64,000 nucleotides of DNA, taken from assembly GCF_002289565.1 (NCBI RefSeq), contig NZ_NTFY01000076.1:21892-85891 (forward strand), given 5' to 3'. Shown piece by piece: positions 44,648 through 53,593 of this stretch. The translations under genes were made by a program, and so were the position numbers. This DNA is from Rhodopirellula sp. SM50. GTDB lineage: Bacteria; Planctomycetota; Planctomycetia; Pirellulales; Pirellulaceae. Below the pieces are notes generated by a model that was not told the origin of the DNA, made no database searches, and saw nothing but the letters and a program-made list of their open reading frames with translations. The first letter of the stretch is position 1; each line of letters begins with the position of its first letter.

Positions 44648-47100
44648 CAGTGGTTGAACAAAAACTCTTTGGAGTTCACTAAGGCCCAGATCAAATCTTC
44701 CCAGGGCTCTTTTTGATGGTGACGTTCCCCCAGATAGCTCAGCGTCGACTTGAGTTCCCCGTCGTTCGGTTCGCGGCTCAACGCCAGCTTGTACAGCTCC
44801 CGAATCTTGGCTTCGGTCGGGCGTGAAGTATCGGCGGCAAACGCGGCGGCTCGACCCTGGTCATGCGTCAGTTTTTTCTGCATCTGTTCCGAATTGAGCA
44901 GGTGCAGACTTTGCGCAAGATTCGCCTCCGAGGATCGCTCGCACTCGCAGGCCGTCTTCGAATCGGGCTGACCAAACACGGACAAGAAATACGAATTGAA
45001 TCCGGTGTCGGGCAGTTCCACGGCTCGTGTTCCGGCGGGCATCCCGGCGAACGCCGTGGACGCTCCGGTGACGACATCGATCGAATCGAGCAGCGTTTCG
45101 GCTTGCAAGCGTTTGGGGTAGTAACGCGAGTGGCTGCGACGATCGATGACGTTGTCGGCGAGCGCGTCGGAGGAGGCATGGTAGACGTCGGAGTGACAGA
45201 TCAGCCGGATCAACGCTTTCAAGTCGTAATTCGATTCGACAAACGATGCCGCCAAGGCATCCATCAATTCGGGATTTGACGGCGGATTGGTGACGCGCAT
45301 GTCGTCTTCCGGTTCGACCAATCCGCGGCCCAGAAAGTGTTTCCAGTACCGATTGACGAGCGCCTTGGCAAAGAACGGATTTTCTGGCGACGTCACCCAG
45401 TCACTCAAGTCACCACGCGGGTCGGTCGCCGCATCGGACTGAATCGCTTCGGCATCGAGTCCGGCCGGCGACACGTTCTGGCCCGTTTTCGGATGCTTGG
45501 CCGACGGTGCGGCGATACGGGTCACGAATGTCACGTCGGTACCCTGTGTCTTCTTCGAGATCGTGGAGAAGAACGCCGACATTCTCGCGTAGTCCTCTTG
45601 GCTCCACTTCTCGTACGGGTGGTGGTGACACCGTGCACACTGAATCCGCTGACCCAGGAACAATTGGCTGATGTCTTCGACCCGTTCGTTCTGGTCGGTG
45701 ACTTGCGACAGCCAAGCGGTCGCGGGGTTGCTGAACAGCGAGCCGCTGGCGGTGAGCAATTCGTCGACGAGTTGGTCGTACGCTTTGTTGTCGCGGAAGG
45801 ACTGCTTCAACCAATGATGAAACAGCATGTTGGATACTTGCAGCGAACCGCCGGTGCGTCGGTTGCGCAGGATCACGCCCCACTTGCGTGCAAAGAACGA
45901 GGCGTAATCGTCGCTCGCCAACAATCGTTCGACCGCCTCAGCGCGTTTGTCGGCCGCATCGTCGGCAAGGAACGTGTTGGTTTCATCGAGGGTGGGAAGC
46001 CGACCGGTCAGGTCCAGCGTCACGCGTCGAAGAAACGTCGCGTCATCGCATGGCGGCGAGGCGGGAATTCCGAGCGAGTGGAGTTTCTTGCGGACGAACC
46101 GGTCCACCACGTTGACCGATTCGAGTGCGGCCGGATCACCATCGGCGGCGATCGACTGGGAAGGCATCTCAACTCGCAAGGGAATTTCGGCGCGGAACAC
46201 CGTCACGTGACCTTGGTAGCGGGCCATCACGGCGACATCGCCGACCAGCTGACCGGTTTGCACCAGTCCCGTGGCACCGACCTCCGCCATTTGCGTGTCG
46301 TTGGATTCATAGACCGCCGCCCGGGTGACGTCTGCGACTGAACCATCGCTGTACGTCGCGATCACCGAGAGTTGTTGCTCGCTGCCGCCGGCCATTCGGC
46401 GAACCTTGGGATAGCAGCGGATCGAACTGACCGTCCGAATTTCGCCTTGGTCGTAGGGCATTCCCTGTGAGATCCATCGCCGTAGGACGCGGTACTCGTG
46501 CGAGTCGCGATCGGTCCGGGCTCCGCCACCGTGTGGCATCGCATTGATCGTTTTCATCAACAACAGACTTCGATCGGGCGAGGCCAACGAAACACGACGC
46601 CCTCGGGATTCCGCCACCAATCGTTTGTGATCTTCGCCGGGTTCAAACCCGAGCAAGGAAAGCCGAAACCCGTTTTGACCGGCGATCTTTCCGTGACATC
46701 CGCCGCCGTTGCATCCCAACTTGGTAAAGATCGGAACGACTTGCCCGCAAAAGCTGACCGGTTGAGCCTGGCCGGTGCCGGAGACGACCAGCGTTGCGGT
46801 GGCGACTGCGCCATCGTCACTGGTCGCTGACAACGTGACGGTCCCGTCGGCTAGCGGAGTGACCAGTCCGCTCGGATCGATCGAAACCAAACCGTCGGGC
46901 GCAGCGGTGAAGGTCACCCGCCGCGTCCAGTCGGTTGTCATGCCGTTGGATTCGGATCGAGAAACGATCAGTTGCAGCCGAGCGTCGGTGCCGACCAACT
47001 CGGTCGCAGCACCGCCTGCGGTGTTGTCGATCCGCAGGGTGTCGGCGACGGAGTGGGTGGAGAGCAAGCAGAGCAATGCGAGGAGCGAGAGGGCTCGCAT
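44647..47100 (-). CDS. DUF1549/DUF1553 protein with Big2 and cytochrome-like domains
   Basis: About 817 residues from the ATG at 47100, which begins a clean signal peptide (MRALSLLALLCLLSTHSVAD). Two bacterial Ig-like (Big2) segments flank a cytochrome-like segment with CNGGGCH, a Cys-x4-Cys-His variant. DUF1549 follows and contains the conserved CARCHHHPYEKW motif; DUF1553 ends the protein (ALVNRYWKHFLGRGLVEPED). The frame continues upstream through repeats to an ATG at 47406 that overlaps the DUF1501 stop. That 102-residue extension is translated repeat sequence and is probably not real. These proteins are typical planctomycete cell-surface or periplasmic proteins of unknown biochemistry. 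Confidence 0.85.
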   Translation of the reverse strand: MRALSLLALLCLLSTHSVADTLRIDNTAGGAATELVGTDARLQLIVSRSESNGMTTDWTRRVTFTAAPDGLVSIDPSGLVTPLADGTVTLSATSDDGAVATATLVVSGTGQAQPVSFCGQVVPIFTKLGCNGGGCHGKIAGQNGFRLSLLGFEPGEDHKRLVAESRGRRVSLASPDRSLLLMKTINAMPHGGGARTDRDSHEYRVLRRWISQGMPYDQGEIRTVSSIRCYPKVRRMAGGSEQQLSVIATYSDGSVADVTRAAVYESNDTQMAEVGATGLVQTGQLVGDVAVMARYQGHVTVFRAEIPLRVEMPSQSIAADGDPAALESVNVVDRFVRKKLHSLGIPASPPCDDATFLRRVTLDLTGRLPTLDETNTFLADDAADKRAEAVERLLASDDYASFFARKWGVILRNRRTGGSLQVSNMLFHHWLKQSFRDNKAYDQLVDELLTASGSLFSNPATAWLSQVTDQNERVEDISQLFLGQRIQCARCHHHPYEKWSQEDYARMSAFFSTISKKTQGTDVTFVTRIAAPSAKHPKTGQNVSPAGLDAEAIQSDAATDPRGDLSDWVTSPENPFFAKALVNRYWKHFLGRGLVEPEDDMRVTNPPSNPELMDALAASFVESNYDLKALIRLICHSDVYHASSDALADNVIDRRSHSRYYPKRLQAETLLDSIDVVTGASTAFAGMPAGTRAVELPDTGFNSYFLSVFGQPDSKTACECERSSEANLAQSLHLLNSEQMQKKLTHDQGRAAAFAADTSRPTEAKIRELYKLALSREPNDGELKSTLSYLGERHHQKEPWEDLIWALVNSKEFLFNH

Positions 47101-47141
47101 CGCAAGCTGAGAGCTTTTGGGGTAACGCGGTGAAGCCATTT

Positions 47142-47214
47142 TTAGCGGTAGGGCGCGAGCCCTCCGGTTTTTCGGTAACGATGAGGAACCGGAGGGCTTG
47201 CGCCCTGCCGCTAA
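47142..47214. repeat. Family B palindromic repeat, copy 4
   Basis: TTAGCGGTAGGGCGCGAGCC from 47142 pairs with the arm 47187-47214 (AACCGGAGGGCTTGCGCCCT and CCGCTAA). The flanking AAATGCTTCACAGCG at 47238-47252 is the reverse of the lead sequence of copies 1 and 3, so this copy is in the opposite orientation. Confidence 0.88.
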
Positions 47215-47265
47215 AACCTCGTAGAACGGACGGAATAAATGCTTCACAGCGTAGCTTTTAGGGGT

Positions 47266-47385
47266 CGCAAGCTGGAAGCTTACGCCACTCGCAAGCTGAG
47301 AGTTTTTGGGGGACGCAAGCTGGAAGCTTACGCCACTCGCAAGCTGAGAGCTTTTGGGGGTCGCAAGCTGGAAGCTTACGCCACG
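47266..47385. repeat. Tandem 48-bp family D repeat
   Basis: CGCAAGCTGGAAGCTTACGC + CACT alternates with CGCAAGCTGAGAGTTTTTGG + GGGA. The 48-bp composite unit occurs at 47266 and 47314, with a half-unit at 47362. A further variant lies at 47100-47122. The block lies between the DUF1501 stop and the DUF1549/1553 signal peptide. Confidence 0.9.
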
Positions 47386-47402
47386 TTGGGGAGCGGTGGG
47401 GT

Positions 47403-48749
47403 TCATGCGATCAACTCGGCAATCGGATCGCTGTCGACCAGGAATTGCGGGCGTCCGGTCGGATCAGCGATCGTTGTCGAGTGGGTGTCGATGCCCAGGG
47501 TGTGGTACAGCGTCGCAACGACCTCTTGCATGTCGACGGGGCGTTCGACCGCCTCTTCGCCCATTCGATTGGTCGCACCGATGGCTTGACCGGTTTTTAA
47601 TCCGCCACCGGCCAGCCAAGCACAGCTGACTTTGGTCCAGTGATCGCGTCCGGCGTTGGCATTGATTTTGGGTGTGCGTCCGAATTCACCCCAGACCGCG
47701 ATCGCGACATCGTCCAACATGCCCCGCTCGTCCAAGTCATTGACCAGCGCACTGAGGCACTGGTCGAGTTTGCCGCCGTGGTCGCGGACCAGGTCAAAGT
47801 TTTGACCGTGGCTGTCCCAACGTCCGTAGCTAAGGCTGACGACACGGACGCCGGCTTCGACCAGACGGCGCGCGACCAGCAATTGATCGTTGCACGTCGG
47901 GGCTCCGTCGTACTGATAGTTGTACGGTTTGCCGTCGCCGTAACGGGCAACGATTTTGGGGTCTTCTTTGGACAGGTCCAACGCATCGACCAACTTGCTG
48001 CTGGTCAGCACATCGAGCGCGCGTTGGCCGAACGCATCCATGCCTTCCATCGCTCCGCTGATGTCGATGTCCCGGCGCATCGTGTCCAGTTCGTTCAACA
48101 ACCCGCGGCGATCTTGCAACCGATCAAATGAAATTCCTTTCAGCGTCATGTTCTGCATGCCCGGCCCGTCGGGCTTGAAGGGCGAATAGGCCGATCCCAA
48201 GAATCCGGCTTGACCGGAGTCGGACCAGGGGACGTGACGCGTCGGCGCGGCCAGCCCGACAAAGGGCGGAACCGAGGGATCGACCGGGCCGAACAACCGC
48301 GCCGTAGCCGCACCGATCGAAGGACGTCCGCCGAGGTTCTTCAACGAGTTGCCTTCCCAGCCGGTAAAGCATTGCATGCCGTCGTGTCCGCCGCGGCAAC
48401 CGACCACGCTGCGAATGACCGCCGACTTGTCCATCAACGCGGCGAGTTTGGGGAACACCTCGCAGATCTGGATGCCGGGCACGTTGGTGTTGATCGGCTG
48501 GAATTCGCCCCGGACTTCACTGGGGGCCTCGGTCTTGATGTCCCACATGTCTTGGTGCGGTGGACCGCCGGCCAAGAAAATGTTGATCACCGATTTGTGT
48601 GATCGGGGAGACGGAGAGGAAGCTTCGGCGCGGTACAGATCGGCCAACGAGAAGCCGCCCATGCCGAAGGACAGTCCGCCGATCTTTAAAAAGCTTCGCC
48701 GGTTTCGTCCGTCGCAATAGCGACTGGAAGGACCCTTGATCGTCAACAT
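47403..48749 (-). CDS. DUF1501 protein with Tat signal
   Basis: About 448 residues from the ATG at 48749. The Tat signal reads RNRRSFLKIGGLSFGMGGFS. The DUF1501 body belongs to the alkaline-phosphatase/sulfatase-like superfamily: INIFLAGGPPHQDMWDIKTE near the start, GVRVVSLSYGRWDSHGQNFD in the middle, and WGEFGRTPKINANAGRDHWT toward the end. Such proteins are a hallmark of planctomycetes and are usually encoded next to DUF1549/DUF1553 genes, as here. The hydrolytic activity is presumed, not shown. It is the first gene of the four-gene minus-strand operon; the upstream 245 bp should contain the promoter. Confidence 0.9.
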   Translation of the reverse strand: MLTIKGPSSRYCDGRNRRSFLKIGGLSFGMGGFSLADLYRAEASSPSPRSHKSVINIFLAGGPPHQDMWDIKTEAPSEVRGEFQPINTNVPGIQICEVFPKLAALMDKSAVIRSVVGCRGGHDGMQCFTGWEGNSLKNLGGRPSIGAATARLFGPVDPSVPPFVGLAAPTRHVPWSDSGQAGFLGSAYSPFKPDGPGMQNMTLKGISFDRLQDRRGLLNELDTMRRDIDISGAMEGMDAFGQRALDVLTSSKLVDALDLSKEDPKIVARYGDGKPYNYQYDGAPTCNDQLLVARRLVEAGVRVVSLSYGRWDSHGQNFDLVRDHGGKLDQCLSALVNDLDERGMLDDVAIAVWGEFGRTPKINANAGRDHWTKVSCAWLAGGGLKTGQAIGATNRMGEEAVERPVDMQEVVATLYHTLGIDTHSTTIADPTGRPQFLVDSDPIAELIA

Positions 48750-48923
48750 GATCAGACCGGGGTGAGTGGTGGGATGATTCAGGTGGGACTCGGGCGGGAT
48801 CAATCCGTTGGCCCGAGCGATGCATCGATCCGCAGTATAGCCGTCTAAAGGAGGTTAATGCAACCTTTTTGACGCCGACACCTCTCCCGTCGTGCTCCTA
48901 ACGGGTTCGTGCAGTTTGACGTC

Positions 48924-48979
48924 ACCCTCCCTCTGGGAGGGTCGCGGAGGAGTTTACGCTCGGAGCGGGGAGGGGCATC
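48924..48979. repeat. CCCTCCCTCTGGGAGGG palindromic repeat
   Basis: ACCCTCCCTCTGGGAGGGTC forms a short perfect hairpin, followed by a G-rich stretch (GCGGAGGAGTTTACGCTCGG). It lies between the DUF1501 gene and the 3' end of the ATPase gene. Only one copy was seen in the window. Confidence 0.65.
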
Positions 48980-48994
48980 CGATCCGCTTGCTTC

Positions 48995-50944
48995 TCAACG
49001 GGTGGGCAGGTGAAGAAACGGTGCGCCGCGTTGATAGGAATCGTTCTTGTTCTCCGTCGGGCTTTCGATCGGCATGGTTTCGGTCATCCAGCTCATGTCT
49101 TGGACTTCTTGGATTGACGTGATTTTGTCACGGACCTTCATCAATGCGTCACGTACCAGTCCGGCCCCGCCGGCGCGGATGATCGATCGGATCTCTGATT
49201 CCGGTTTGCGACTCTGGATCGCGTTGATCAGTTCGTCATCGATCACGACGGCTTCAAAGACACCGACTCGGCCTTTGTAACCGGTGCCACGACAGTGCTC
49301 GCATGACCGGGGGCGCGCGATCGTCGTCGGCACGACCAGGTTGTGGGCTTCGAAGAGCGTTTGCTCTTGCTTCGTCACCGGACTGATCTGACAACATTGC
49401 GTGCACAGTCGACGGACCAGTCGTTGGGTGATCACGCCGGCCAGGTTGCTTGCCAATGTGGTCGGATCGATTTCGAAATCTTGCATCGCCGAGAGCGTCG
49501 ACGAGACGTCGCGTCGGTGGATCGTGCTGAAGGCGCGTTTTCCACAGGAGGCCGCATGCATCGCGACCTTGGCGCCTTCACGATCGCGGATCTCGCCGAC
49601 GAAGACGACGTCGGGATCCATCCGCAAGATGGTCGAGAGTCCGGCCTGCATCGTGAATCCGTGCCGCTGATCGACGTCGATCTGTCTCATGAACGGAACG
49701 ATCAATTCCACCGGGTCTTCGATCGAAATGATGTTTTGCTTTTCCGAAAACAGGACATTCAGCATCGAGTAAGCTGTCGTCGTTTTGCCGGCCCCCGTCG
49801 GGCCGCTAATCAAAACGACTCCGGAGCGCCGATGCAGCATGCGGTAAACCGAGGCGAAGGAGTTTTGGGAAAGACCCAGTTCGCTGAGCGGTTTGCGGGA
49901 CTGTTCGTAATCGATCAATCGCAACGCGATGGCTTCGCCCTGGGCGACCGGTGCCGTCGTGATGCGGACCTCGTGTGTCGAGATGGAATCGGGCAGCTCC
50001 AGGCGACTTTCGGAGGGCCGGAAGGGATCCGACAAGCTGACGTTGGCCATCAGTTTGAGTTGCTTCATCGCTTGAGAGGCGATGTTGTGATGCATGGTGC
50101 AGAACTGTTGCATCTTTCCGTCGACACGGAAATGAACCACATATTCGTCTTTGGAGAGCGGGTCGACATGGATGTCGGTTGCTTCGGCTTCGATCGCCCG
50201 ACGCAGCAAGCTGATCGCCGTGGTGGTTTCGGCGAAGTCTTCGGCAGCCTCGACCGACGCGGGGGCGTCCTCGGTTTTCTCCACGTGTACCTGCCAGTGT
50301 CCGAGATGATTCTCTGGGTCGTCGTCATCGGCCGATTCCGTCCAGGTCAAGATGCCTCGCGTTTCCATTTGTGCGACCAGGCGTTCGGCTTGTTCGCGAG
50401 GCAATTGCAATTCCGCTGCAACGGCCTCACGCAGCTGTCCGAGAGTTTGATCGTGCTGGCCGGTCCGGGACTCGTCGCCGAGGGCTTCGACCACTTCGGC
50501 GGCGCGGTGGATCTGACCCGATTGGACTTGGTTTTCGAAGGGTTTGATCAACACCGGGATGGTCAACACGTCGAGCACGCGATTGACGATCGAACGAAAC
50601 TCCTTTTTGTCCGTCGCGCCGACGCCTTCCGGGGCGAGGTACAGCATGTTGATGCCGTGATCGCGGACATAGCCCGAGATGCAATCGGTCAGCGTTCCGC
50701 GTCGAATGTCGCGTTTGACCGAAACCTGTTCGTTGGGGATTTGCAGGGCGACCAGCTTTTCGCGGGCCTGTTGCAAACGTTTCTCGCTGCCGAAGCGTGG
50801 AATCGCGTGCTTGGCCACGACGTGCAGCAGGTGCAATTCCGCTTGATTGCGTGCCGCCATGGCCAAAGCATCGGTCAGCGGTGCATCCGCAGACGTCTCA
50901 ACGTCAATCACGGTGAGTATTCGGCGTAGCTTGATCATCGGCAT
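48995..50944 (-). CDS. Universal-stress-domain / GspE-PilB ATPase fusion
   Basis: About 649 residues from the ATG at 50944. Residues 4-134 are a universal stress protein (UspA-like) alpha/beta domain ending NRVLDVLTIPVLIKP. A linker and helical region (140-200) lead to a type II secretion/type IV pilus assembly ATPase. This has IDEATDIH-type N2 features (AEATDIHVDP), Walker A GPTGAGKTTT (381-390), an Asp box (ISIEDPVE), Walker B DVVFVGEIRD, a His box, and a zinc site with C514/C517 and C548/C551. The domain order is unusual. It follows the receiver-HATPase gene by 62 bp on the same strand. Probable role: energising a secretion or pilus machine, with the USP domain as a nucleotide-sensing input. 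Confidence 0.88.
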   Translation of the reverse strand: MPMIKLRRILTVIDVETSADAPLTDALAMAARNQAELHLLHVVAKHAIPRFGSEKRLQQAREKLVALQIPNEQVSVKRDIRRGTLTDCISGYVRDHGINMLYLAPEGVGATDKKEFRSIVNRVLDVLTIPVLIKPFENQVQSGQIHRAAEVVEALGDESRTGQHDQTLGQLREAVAAELQLPREQAERLVAQMETRGILTWTESADDDDPENHLGHWQVHVEKTEDAPASVEAAEDFAETTTAISLLRRAIEAEATDIHVDPLSKDEYVVHFRVDGKMQQFCTMHHNIASQAMKQLKLMANVSLSDPFRPSESRLELPDSISTHEVRITTAPVAQGEAIALRLIDYEQSRKPLSELGLSQNSFASVYRMLHRRSGVVLISGPTGAGKTTTAYSMLNVLFSEKQNIISIEDPVELIVPFMRQIDVDQRHGFTMQAGLSTILRMDPDVVFVGEIRDREGAKVAMHAASCGKRAFSTIHRRDVSSTLSAMQDFEIDPTTLASNLAGVITQRLVRRLCTQCCQISPVTKQEQTLFEAHNLVVPTTIARPRSCEHCRGTGYKGRVGVFEAVVIDDELINAIQSRKPESEIRSIIRAGGAGLVRDALMKVRDKITSIQEVQDMSWMTETMPIESPTENKNDSYQRGAPFLHLPTR

Positions 50945-51006
50945 CACTTCGGTCGGATGATGGGGGGACAGCACATCGGGTGATTAGTCGAGTTCCATCG
51001 GGTTGG

Positions 51007-51906
51007 CTAACCGTCGGCGGTGGATCGAAAGTCTCTCACGAGCGTGACTTCATTGCCCTTGGCATTGAACGACACGTTATCCATGAACGAACGCATCAGT
51101 CGAATGCCGCGGCCGATGCCGCCTTCAAAGGGCGTCAAATCGTTTTCATCGGGCAGTTGAGCGACATCAAAGCCGGGGCCTTCATCTCGGATGACGAACG
51201 TCATCGCGGCGCCGGAGACGCTGAGTCGGACGAAAATGATTCGATCGCAGTACGGCGGTTCGTCGGACCGATTGCAAAACACGTCGCTGGACGGGTTGAT
51301 GCCGTTGCTGGCCACTTCCGCGGTCAATTCGAAATTGCCATGCACCAACGCGTTCAGTAACGCCTCTTCGAGTGCCAGGCTGATGCGGATCGCTTCGGTC
51401 GCATCGCAAATGGCCAACCCCGAGGTGGTACGTTGAACCAAGTCGACGAATTGGGGGATCAGATTGATGTCGCTGCGCAAATGAAACGTCAACTCGGCGT
51501 CGGAGAGACAACGGACGACGCCGCCATAGGGATGGACGGCATGCTTGAGCATCAGCACTTGCCGGACGGTATCGGACAGTCGTTCGGTCAACTGCAATTT
51601 GGGGACAAAGCTCGCCGCGCCGACTTCTAACGCTTCGATGGCATTGGTGGCCGACCCCATCGCGGTCATCACGATCACCGGGATTTCCGGCCGGTCCTGT
51701 CGAATGCGACGGACCAATTGCAAACCATCCATTTCCGGCATCATCAGATCGGTGACGACCAAGTCGGGAGCTTGCTGTTGGATCGATTGCATCGCCTCGA
51801 CGCCATGTCCCGCAAAGCGAAGTTCCAGATCGTGATGATTCGACAAGATCCCCTGTACCAGCGTCTGATCGACACGTGAATCGTCCACGACCAAAATAGT
51901 TGTCAT
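51007..51906 (-). CDS. Receiver domain fused to RsbW-type HATPase (partner-switch kinase)
   Basis: 299 residues from the ATG at 51906. The N-terminal receiver has D8/D9, phospho-acceptor D53 (VVTDLMMPEMDG) and K103. The C-terminal half is a serine-kinase-type HATPase_c_2 domain as in RsbW/SpoIIAB: N-box EEALLNALVHGN (N185), G1 box DEGPGF (241-246) and G2 box GGIGRGI (262-268). No His-kinase dimerisation helix is present, so it should phosphorylate a STAS protein rather than itself. The obvious partner is the STAS domain encoded by the divergent gene. Phosphorylation of the receiver would then control kinase activity. Confidence 0.88.
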   Translation of the reverse strand: MTTILVVDDSRVDQTLVQGILSNHHDLELRFAGHGVEAMQSIQQQAPDLVVTDLMMPEMDGLQLVRRIRQDRPEIPVIVMTAMGSATNAIEALEVGAASFVPKLQLTERLSDTVRQVLMLKHAVHPYGGVVRCLSDAELTFHLRSDINLIPQFVDLVQRTTSGLAICDATEAIRISLALEEALLNALVHGNFELTAEVASNGINPSSDVFCNRSDEPPYCDRIIFVRLSVSGAAMTFVIRDEGPGFDVAQLPDENDLTPFEGGIGRGIRLMRSFMDNVSFNAKGNEVTLVRDFRSTADG

Positions 51907-52273
51907 CGTCAATCTGCGCGTTTCAGGATTTCGATTGTGAACGTCAGGATGGCCCCGCTCTCCGAGTGGGCGGTCCGCAATGCCCTACCGGGCGGTCGAC
52001 GGCACTGTTTAGTCTATCGATCTGCACGGTCGGGTGCGGGCATGCTGGCCCGATCAGCGGGCGGAAATCAAGAATCGCCAACCGGTTTTCCCCGGGGGAT
52101 TCCTGCTTCCCGGACGACGCAGCGGACTGCCAGTGCGGCGGGGCTCGATGGCCCTCATGTGGCCCCCTGCTGATGGATCACCGGTTAGTTGACAGCAGCG
52201 TTGAAGTAATCAATATTAGAAGTCCTCGATTCCACCCGTCCGCTTTGGTCTGGTTACTGGAGACGACCAAAGG
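51907..52273. promoter_or_regulatory. Divergent control region of the partner-switch cluster
   Basis: A 367-bp non-coding stretch between the start codons of the receiver-HATPase gene (minus) and the pseudokinase-STAS gene (plus). An A/T-rich segment at 52199-52222, TTGAAGTAATCAATATTAGA, contains plausible -35/-10-like sequences for the rightward gene. AAAGG directly abuts the ATG at 52274. No small ORF is convincing. Exact promoters cannot be fixed from sequence alone. Confidence 0.45.
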
Positions 52274-53512
52274 ATGGAAGAAATAAACATTAAATCTGTG
52301 GGCCGATTTGAGCTGAAACAATTGCTCAAACGTGAAGGGCGTCAGTCCGTCTATCTGGCCTATGACCCACATCTGGATCGCAAGTTGACGGTCCGAATCG
52401 CCGATTTCTCCGGCTTGGATGCACAGGTCCGCAGCGACTTTGATGCCCGTGCACACGCCCTGGCGGGGCTGCGGAACGCGCATCTGTCGGCCGTTTTAGA
52501 TTTCGGCCAAACCGACGGCGTGGATTACCTGGCGACGACCCTCGTCGAAGGTCCGAATCTACGCGAAATCACCGCCCAAAACGCGACGGTCGAGCCGAAG
52601 CAAGCCGCGCTGATCGAACCCCGGCAGGTTGCCCTGCTGGTCGGAAAACTGGCGTTGGGGGTCAGTCAAATGCACGCGGCCGGTTTGGTCCACGGATACC
52701 TTTCTCCCGAATGCGTGGTGCTGGAAAAAAACGGCGAACCGGTCATCGCGGATCTCGGGATGCCCGGGATGCTGTTGTCCGAAGAGGACGAGGAATCGGC
52801 GGACTTTCGCAACGAGTTTGCCGCCCCCGAGGTGTCGGTCGGGTCCGGTGACGCGATCCGGCCGCAATCGGATGTTTATTCCCTGGCTGCCATCGGATTC
52901 TTCGTGCTGACCGGTCACCCGCCCCAATCCGCCGAGGAAGTGTTCCAAACGGCGCTGTACGAGGGATTGGACAGCGGTGCGGCCGATCAGTTCAAAAAGA
53001 CCTTCGCCAAGGCGTTGTCGTTCGGTGCCAGCGAGCGTTATGCGTCGGCGCGTGAATTAGCCGAGGCGATGGAAAGTCTGTTTCGGATGACCCCGCTGAC
53101 GCAGCCGCGCGAGACGAAGGCGGCCGAAGAGGTCGCGTTCGACGAAGTGGCGGAATCGGAATACGAACAGTTTGATCTGCAGGAAATCGAAGGCGCCCAT
53201 GTCGTGCATCTTCACGATGCCAGCGTGCTGTCGACCGAATCACTCGTGCAGACCAAGCGTGAGTTGTTCGCGATGGTGGAAAAATGCGAACCGAGTCGAT
53301 TGATCGTTAATTTCGCGTCCGTTCGATTTTGCTCGTCCGAAACCGTCGGAATCCTGATTCAGCTACACACCGAACTCAAGCCCCGCGACACCCGCCTGTA
53401 TCTTTGTGGGATGCGTGAATCGATTCGAGAGGTGTTCCGGGTGCTAAACTTGGATGGAACGGTCTTCGAAATCCGCGGCACCGTCACCAACGCACTCAAG
53501 AGCGCCGAATGA
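52274..53512 (+). CDS. Pseudokinase-STAS fusion (anti-anti-sigma-like)
   Basis: A 412-residue protein. Residues 10-272 have the Hanks-kinase fold (YLAYDPHLDRKLTV; LALGVSQMHAAGLVH; FAAPEVSVG; SDVYSLAAIGFFVLTG) but have lost catalytic residues. The glycine loop is LLKREGRQSVY, the VAVK lysine is R41, and HRDLKPxN has become HGYLSPEC (Y142 for the catalytic Asp, C147 for Asn); DFG is DLG at 160-162. Residues 300-412 are a STAS domain of the SpoIIAA/RsbV type, with the phosphorylatable serine region FCSSETVGIL (S354/S355). It should be phosphorylated by the divergent HATPase and dephosphorylated by the PP2C encoded next. AAAGG abuts the ATG with no spacer. Confidence 0.88.
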   Translation: MEEINIKSVGRFELKQLLKREGRQSVYLAYDPHLDRKLTVRIADFSGLDAQVRSDFDARAHALAGLRNAHLSAVLDFGQTDGVDYLATTLVEGPNLREITAQNATVEPKQAALIEPRQVALLVGKLALGVSQMHAAGLVHGYLSPECVVLEKNGEPVIADLGMPGMLLSEEDEESADFRNEFAAPEVSVGSGDAIRPQSDVYSLAAIGFFVLTGHPPQSAEEVFQTALYEGLDSGAADQFKKTFAKALSFGASERYASARELAEAMESLFRMTPLTQPRETKAAEEVAFDEVAESEYEQFDLQEIEGAHVVHLHDASVLSTESLVQTKRELFAMVEKCEPSRLIVNFASVRFCSSETVGILIQLHTELKPRDTRLYLCGMRESIREVFRVLNLDGTVFEIRGTVTNALKSAE

Positions 53513-53593
53513 TTCGACCTTCGCGATGACGGAGCGTGGTTTCACCACGTCGCTCGGATTTGCATTTCTGTCGATCGATCAACGTGTCTCTGG

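Noticed and set aside
49343..50929. 528-residue ORF antisense to the GspE-like ATPase gene
   Set aside because: It is fully covered by the ATPase gene, whose motifs are intact. The translation is a mirror-frame artefact rich in Arg, Asp and Gly.
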